Shown: piece by piece, positions 32,723 to 33,286 of the stretch | How positions within the stretch are numbered: position 1 is the first letter of the stretch | How the letters are laid out: every line of letters starts with the position of its first letter | Source of the DNA: an uncultured delta proteobacterium | GTDB lineage: Bacteria > Desulfobacterota > Syntrophia > Syntrophales > Smithellaceae | Length of the DNA: 33,286 nucleotides | NCBI GenBank assembly: GCA_903904655.1 | Contig: CAIVDK010000357.1 | Coordinates: 1 to 33,286, forward strand | Direction of reading: 5' to 3' | Program-made: the position numbers and the translations under genes | Notes under the pieces: model-generated | Told to the model about the DNA's origin: nothing | Databases searched by the model: none | Seen by the model: only the letters and a program-made list of their open reading frames with translations

Positions 32723-33286
32723 ATGTCTGAATGCTGCACTACGCCCGACAGCAACAAACAAAATAGGCGAAAATATATTCCCTTTCTGCTGATACCGCTG
32801 GCGATTATCGTTTATATTTTTTTGGAACAGGGCGTTGAATTTTTTGTCTATCGAGTATTGCAATTGGACAAATCAGCGCATTTGACCGAAGCGATCCGTT
32901 TTTTTCTCTACGACACCCCCAAGGTGCTTATCCTTCTGACGGTTATTGTCTTTGCTGTGGGAATTATCCGCTCCTATTTTTCACCGGAAAAAACAAGAAA
33001 AGCACTGGAAGGCAAACCCTTATTTGTCGGCAATGTCATGGCTGCCTCACTGGGTATCGTAACACCCTTTTGCTCCTGTTCGGCGGTTCCTCTCTTTATC
33101 GGTTTTGTGGAAAGCGGGATTCCGTTGGGTGTTACCTTTTCTTTCCTTGTCGCCGCTCCCATGATCAACGAAGTTGCGCTGGTCTTGCTGTTTGGCCTTT
33201 TTGGTTGGAAGACTGCCCTGCTTTATGCAGGCACGGGATTGCTCATCGCTATCGTTTCCGGCTGGGTGATCGGCAAACTTAAAGTA
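32723..33286 (+). CDS. Permease of the DUF318/ArsP family (3' end outside the window)
   Basis: The frame runs from ATG 32723 to the window end without a stop (188 residues seen). A short Cys-containing head (MSECCTTP) precedes several membrane helices. The family signature FCSCSAVPLFIGF (TPFCSCS), followed by SGIPLGVTFSFLVAAPMINEVAL, matches PF03773. ArsP-type members export organoarsenicals or related compounds; others have unknown substrates. AAGGAG precedes the ATG and 14 bases separate it from the thioredoxin-like gene, so the three genes form one operon under the arsR promoter. Confidence 0.88.
   Translation, partial: MSECCTTPDSNKQNRRKYIPFLLIPLAIIVYIFLEQGVEFFVYRVLQLDKSAHLTEAIRFFLYDTPKVLILLTVIVFAVGIIRSYFSPEKTRKALEGKPLFVGNVMAASLGIVTPFCSCSAVPLFIGFVESGIPLGVTFSFLVAAPMINEVALVLLFGLFGWKTALLYAGTGLLIAIVSGWVIGKLKV

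Overview
The window looks like chromosomal DNA of an anaerobic, Gram-negative bacterium, most likely Desulfobacterota of the Syntrophales type (Syntrophus/Smithella-like). This is an inference from gene content: an outer-membrane barrel, a LapA-domain protein, an LPP20-type exported protein, many iron-sulfur proteins, acyl-CoA enzymes, an ADP-forming acyl-CoA synthetase subunit and a selenoprotein of the glycine-reductase B family. No rRNA, tRNA, CRISPR array or complete insertion sequence was seen.

Layout. Bases 1-6460 hold the 3' part of a porin-like gene, a LapA-domain protein, a minus-strand envelope operon (L,D-transpeptidase lipoprotein, VanX-type D-Ala-D-Ala dipeptidase, dicarboxylate/amino-acid symporter) and an NADP-type glutamate dehydrogenase with a strong promoter candidate and a 16-bp palindrome at its start site. 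Bases 6647-13730 carry a KaiC-like/PEP-synthase ATP-grasp fusion, an LPP20-like protein, a CHAT-domain TPR lipoprotein (minus strand, good sigma-70 promoter) and an exported Sm-like protein. Two MITE-like elements lie in the long gaps around these genes.

Bases 14150-27290 form a same-strand catabolic island of about 13 kb. It contains a crotonase, a thiolase-like protein, a selenoprotein B-family reductase with an in-frame UGA (Sec168, U-P-V-C), an ADP-forming acyl-CoA synthetase alpha subunit, a subfamily-I haloalkane dehalogenase homologue, an NPD-like flavoprotein, a QueG/RdhA-like iron-sulfur protein, two paralogous winged-helix/multi-cysteine/2[4Fe-4S] proteins, a split MaoC hydratase pair, DUF169 and DUF1330 proteins, a decayed synthetase fragment and an Isf-type iron-sulfur flavoprotein. 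The likely logic is anaerobic activation and processing of an unknown acyl substrate, with redox steps carried by Fe-S, flavin and selenium centres. The substrate cannot be read from the sequence.

Bases 27345-31090 hold small basic proteins, a cold-shock protein, a caspase-fold (C14-like) exported protein and an unrecognised exported protein. Bases 31151-33286 hold an SDR dehydrogenase and an arsR - thioredoxin-like - permease operon cut by the window end.

The strongest unusual signal is the selenoprotein at 16484-17359. Standard gene calling splits it at UGA 16985-16987, but a hairpin that fits the bacterial SECIS rules follows directly. A second notable signal is a MITE whose right terminal repeat may supply the -35 box of the promoter driving the island.
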